Positions 62,170 through 64,000 of a DNA stretch of 64,000 bases are shown here, one piece after another. The DNA is from Bacillota bacterium (GTDB lineage: Bacteria; Bacillota; Sulfobacillia; JAJYWN01), in the NCBI GenBank assembly GCA_021791495.1, contig JAJYWN010000054.1, forward strand, positions 38,646-102,645. The letters run 5' to 3'. Position 1 is the stretch's first letter; the number at the start of each line of letters is the position of its first letter. Position numbers and translations under genes: made by a program. The notes under the pieces are model-generated. The model was given only the letters and a program-made list of their open reading frames with translations, searched no databases and was not told where the DNA came from.

Positions 62170-64000
62170 ATGGCCGTGAACTCTCCCGTTTCCGGAAAAC
62201 CCAGACCCCTGGCGCCCGAGGAACTGCGGCGCATCTGCGATCCGAGAGCCTTCGCTTTCGGCAGTACGGCGGAGCTTCCGCCCCCGGAGGGCCGCATCGG
62301 TCAAGACCGGGCGGTGAAGGCCATGGAGTTCGGTCTGTATATCACGAGCCCCGGTTACAACATCTACATGGCCGGTGCGGCGGGTACCGGTAAGCGCACC
62401 TATGCCCACTCACTTATCAATGAGGTCGCCCGAAAGCAGCCCGTCCCCGATGACTGGTGCTACGTCTTCAACTTCCGCGAGCCCGACCACCCGCTGCCTT
62501 TACGGTTCCCCGCCGGTCAGGGAAGGGTCTTCCGGGCCGAGATGAGCCGCCTTCTCGTGGACATCCTCACCGACATACCCAAGGCTTTCGAGAGCGGTGA
62601 CTACGAGCGCCGGCGACAGGAGATCGTCGCCAAGTTCCAGGAGGACAGCAGCGCCTTGTTCATGAAGGTCGAGGAGGAGGCTGCCAGGCGCTCCTTCGCC
62701 TTGAAACGGACCGAAGGCGGTCTGGCCACCATCCCCCTGGGCGCCGAGGGCAAACCCTTAACGCAGGAGGAATACGAACGCCTGCCGGAGGAGGCCCGCG
62801 GCAACCTCGAGAAAGCGCAGGAAGACATCCACGCTCTGCTGGGCGCGGCCGTCCACGAGGTGAAGCGGCTGGAGCGCGAAGTGCGCGAGGCTGGGAAGCA
62901 GTTGGAGCGAGATCTGGCACGGACGGCGGCCCATCTCCACTTCGATGAGGCCAGAGAGAAGTTCAGCGGGAACGAGGCCGTCCAGACCTACTTGGACATG
63001 GCCGAACGGGACGTGGCCGATCACGCGGCGCTCTTCCGTCCGGCCGACGAGGCCGAAGGCAGTCAGGGGGCCGCGGCTCTGGCGGCAGTCCTCGGCGGTG
63101 GGTCGGCCGCGATGGCGGCCGGGGGCGGAGCCGGTCCAGGGCTGGGCGCGGGACCGGGGGCGGAACCCGGCGGCTTCGAAGACGACGCGGACGGCGGTGG
63201 CAGCGGTGGCGCAAGCGAGAGCGCCGGCGGCAGCGGTGGAAGCAGTGGCGCCAATGCGGTCAGTGGCGCCGGCACAGGCGCGGCAACCACTGCGGCGGCG
63301 GCCATGGGTGCCCGCGGCAGTTTCCTGTCCCGCTACAAGGTGAACCTCCTGGTAGATAACCACGACCGCACCGGCGCGCCGGTCATCCTTGAAGATAACC
63401 CGACCTACTACAACCTGCTGGGCAGCATCGAGTACCGCGGGGAGTTCGGTGTGGCGTCCACCGATTTCACCATGATTAAGCCCGGGGCCATCCACCGCGC
63501 CAACGGCGGCTACCTGATCATCCAAGCCGAAGAACTACTCCGCCTGCCGTCGGCCTGGCCGGGCCTGAAGCGTGCGTTGAAGACCGGTCAGATACGGGTG
63601 GAGAACATCGGAGATCAGGCGCAGATGGTGCCCACGGCCACGTTGCGGCCGGGTGCCATCCCCTTGAACGTCAAGGTCGTGCTCATGGGCAGCCCCTACC
63701 TGCACCTTATGCTCCATAGCCAGGATGAGGATTTCCGGAAGCTGTTCAAGGTCAAGGCGGAGTTCGAGGCGCGCATGCCCCGCACCCGCGAGAACGAACT
63801 GGCCTACGCCCAGTTCGTCGGATCGGTCTGCCAGGCGCGAGGGCTACGGCATTTCGACTGTGAAGCCGTGGCGAAGGTGGTCGAGTACAGCTCCAGGCTG
63901 GCCGAAGACCAGACGAAGCTGTCGGCCCGCTTCAACGACATCGCCGAACTCATCTACGAGGCCAACGCCTGGGCGGGAGCGGAGGGTGTGGACGAACTGG
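62170..64000 (+). CDS. Lon-like ATP-dependent protease (AAA_32/LonB-type), 5' part
   Basis: ATG 62170 follows AGGGAAAGG and the frame stays open to the window end (610 codons), so the gene is cut. The N-terminal part is typical of AAA_32 Lon-like proteins: LAPEELRRICDP, then GRIGQDRAVKAMEFGL, Walker A GAAGTGKRT near residue 70, a coiled-coil segment (150-290), and later LVDNHDRTGAPVILEDNPTYYNLLG with PGAIHRANGGYLIIQAEELL. The peptidase domain should lie beyond 64000. A Gly/Ala/Ser-rich stretch of about 85 residues (around 296-380) is inserted between the coiled coil and the ATPase core, unusual for the family. Confidence 0.9.
   Translation, partial: MAVNSPVSGKPRPLAPEELRRICDPRAFAFGSTAELPPPEGRIGQDRAVKAMEFGLYITSPGYNIYMAGAAGTGKRTYAHSLINEVARKQPVPDDWCYVFNFREPDHPLPLRFPAGQGRVFRAEMSRLLVDILTDIPKAFESGDYERRRQEIVAKFQEDSSALFMKVEEEAARRSFALKRTEGGLATIPLGAEGKPLTQEEYERLPEEARGNLEKAQEDIHALLGAAVHEVKRLEREVREAGKQLERDLARTAAHLHFDEAREKFSGNEAVQTYLDMAERDVADHAALFRPADEAEGSQGAAALAAVLGGGSAAMAAGGGAGPGLGAGPGAEPGGFEDDADGGGSGGASESAGGSGGSSGANAVSGAGTGAATTAAAAMGARGSFLSRYKVNLLVDNHDRTGAPVILEDNPTYYNLLGSIEYRGEFGVASTDFTMIKPGAIHRANGGYLIIQAEELLRLPSAWPGLKRALKTGQIRVENIGDQAQMVPTATLRPGAIPLNVKVVLMGSPYLHLMLHSQDEDFRKLFKVKAEFEARMPRTRENELAYAQFVGSVCQARGLRHFDCEAVAKVVEYSSRLAEDQTKLSARFNDIAELIYEANAWAGAEGVDEL

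Noticed and set aside
1-64000. tRNA, rRNA, CRISPR arrays, phage or transposase genes
   Set aside because: I looked for cloverleaf-like runs, regularly spaced repeats and transposase motifs and found none that I could support.

Overview
The window is a stretch of high-G+C bacterial chromosome (by eye about 60-65% G+C). It has no rRNA, tRNA, CRISPR array or recognisable transposase. Strong GGAGG-type Shine-Dalgarno (SD) sites, frequent GTG and TTG starts, a Bacillus-like single-anchor succinate dehydrogenase cytochrome b, a yuaF/yuaG-like NfeD-flotillin pair, a TAXI-type TRAP transporter with DUF1850, and several lipobox lipoproteins point to a Gram-positive-type Bacillota lineage of high G+C (Symbiobacteriia/Limnochordia/Thermaerobacter-like). 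That placement is inference; no marker gene here settles it.

Left part (1-17.2 kb): response-regulator genes, then many enzymes for D-amino acids, peptides and amides. These are an FAD-dependent amino-acid oxidase with a LarA-like protein, a DMT exporter, a metal-dependent amidohydrolase with a GNAT acetyltransferase and a TIM-barrel lipoprotein, two M24 (prolidase/creatinase-fold) proteins, a penicillin-acylase-type Ntn hydrolase and a D-amino-acid-transaminase-like class IV enzyme. A SHOCT membrane peptide and an OmpR-type two-component system lie between the two M24 genes. From 17.3 to 20.9 kb are a MEDS-PAS-PAS-GGDEF-HD-GYP c-di-GMP protein and a CorA-type transporter.

Central part (21-36.7 kb): a TAXI TRAP transporter (binding protein, DUF1850, fused permease) and a type III CoA-transferase on the plus strand face a long minus-strand operon. 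That operon runs CoA-transferase, sdhC, sdhA, sdhB, korA, korB, korC, korD, CitE-like lyase, and mdh is divergent from it. Together they look like a carboxylate uptake and C4/C5 carbon module. Succinyl-CoA-dependent activation of malate, cleavage by the CitE-like lyase, fumarate/succinate interconversion and ferredoxin-dependent 2-oxoglutarate synthesis could all be encoded here. A creatininase-family gene follows mdh convergently.

Right-centre (36.8-48.3 kb): an operon of fused ABC permease, ABC ATPase with a C-terminal regulatory domain, and a class A beta-lactamase-like hydrolase. It is followed by a decayed tandem copy of the ATPase end plus hydrolase, interrupted by two lower-G+C plus-strand genes. 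Next come a DsrE-like gene, a non-coding stretch with three nested inverted repeats, and an operon pairing a soluble MgtE-N/CBS protein with an atypical NRAMP-family transporter and a PqqB-like metallo-beta-lactamase-fold protein.

Right end (48.3-64 kb): an XRE-type regulator under a promoter with an embedded perfect palindrome, a membrane-integrity operon (NfeD, flotillin, PspA, small membrane proteins), a GH84 glycosidase, an ADP-ribosylglycohydrolase, a second DMT exporter, an ACMSD-like amidohydrolase, a PAS-GGDEF protein, a peptidoglycan-binding/beta-propeller fusion, an APH-type kinase, and the 5' part of a Lon-like protease that leaves the window. Many conserved enzymes here carry Gly/Ala/Pro-rich low-complexity linkers or tails, which seems to be a habit of this genome.
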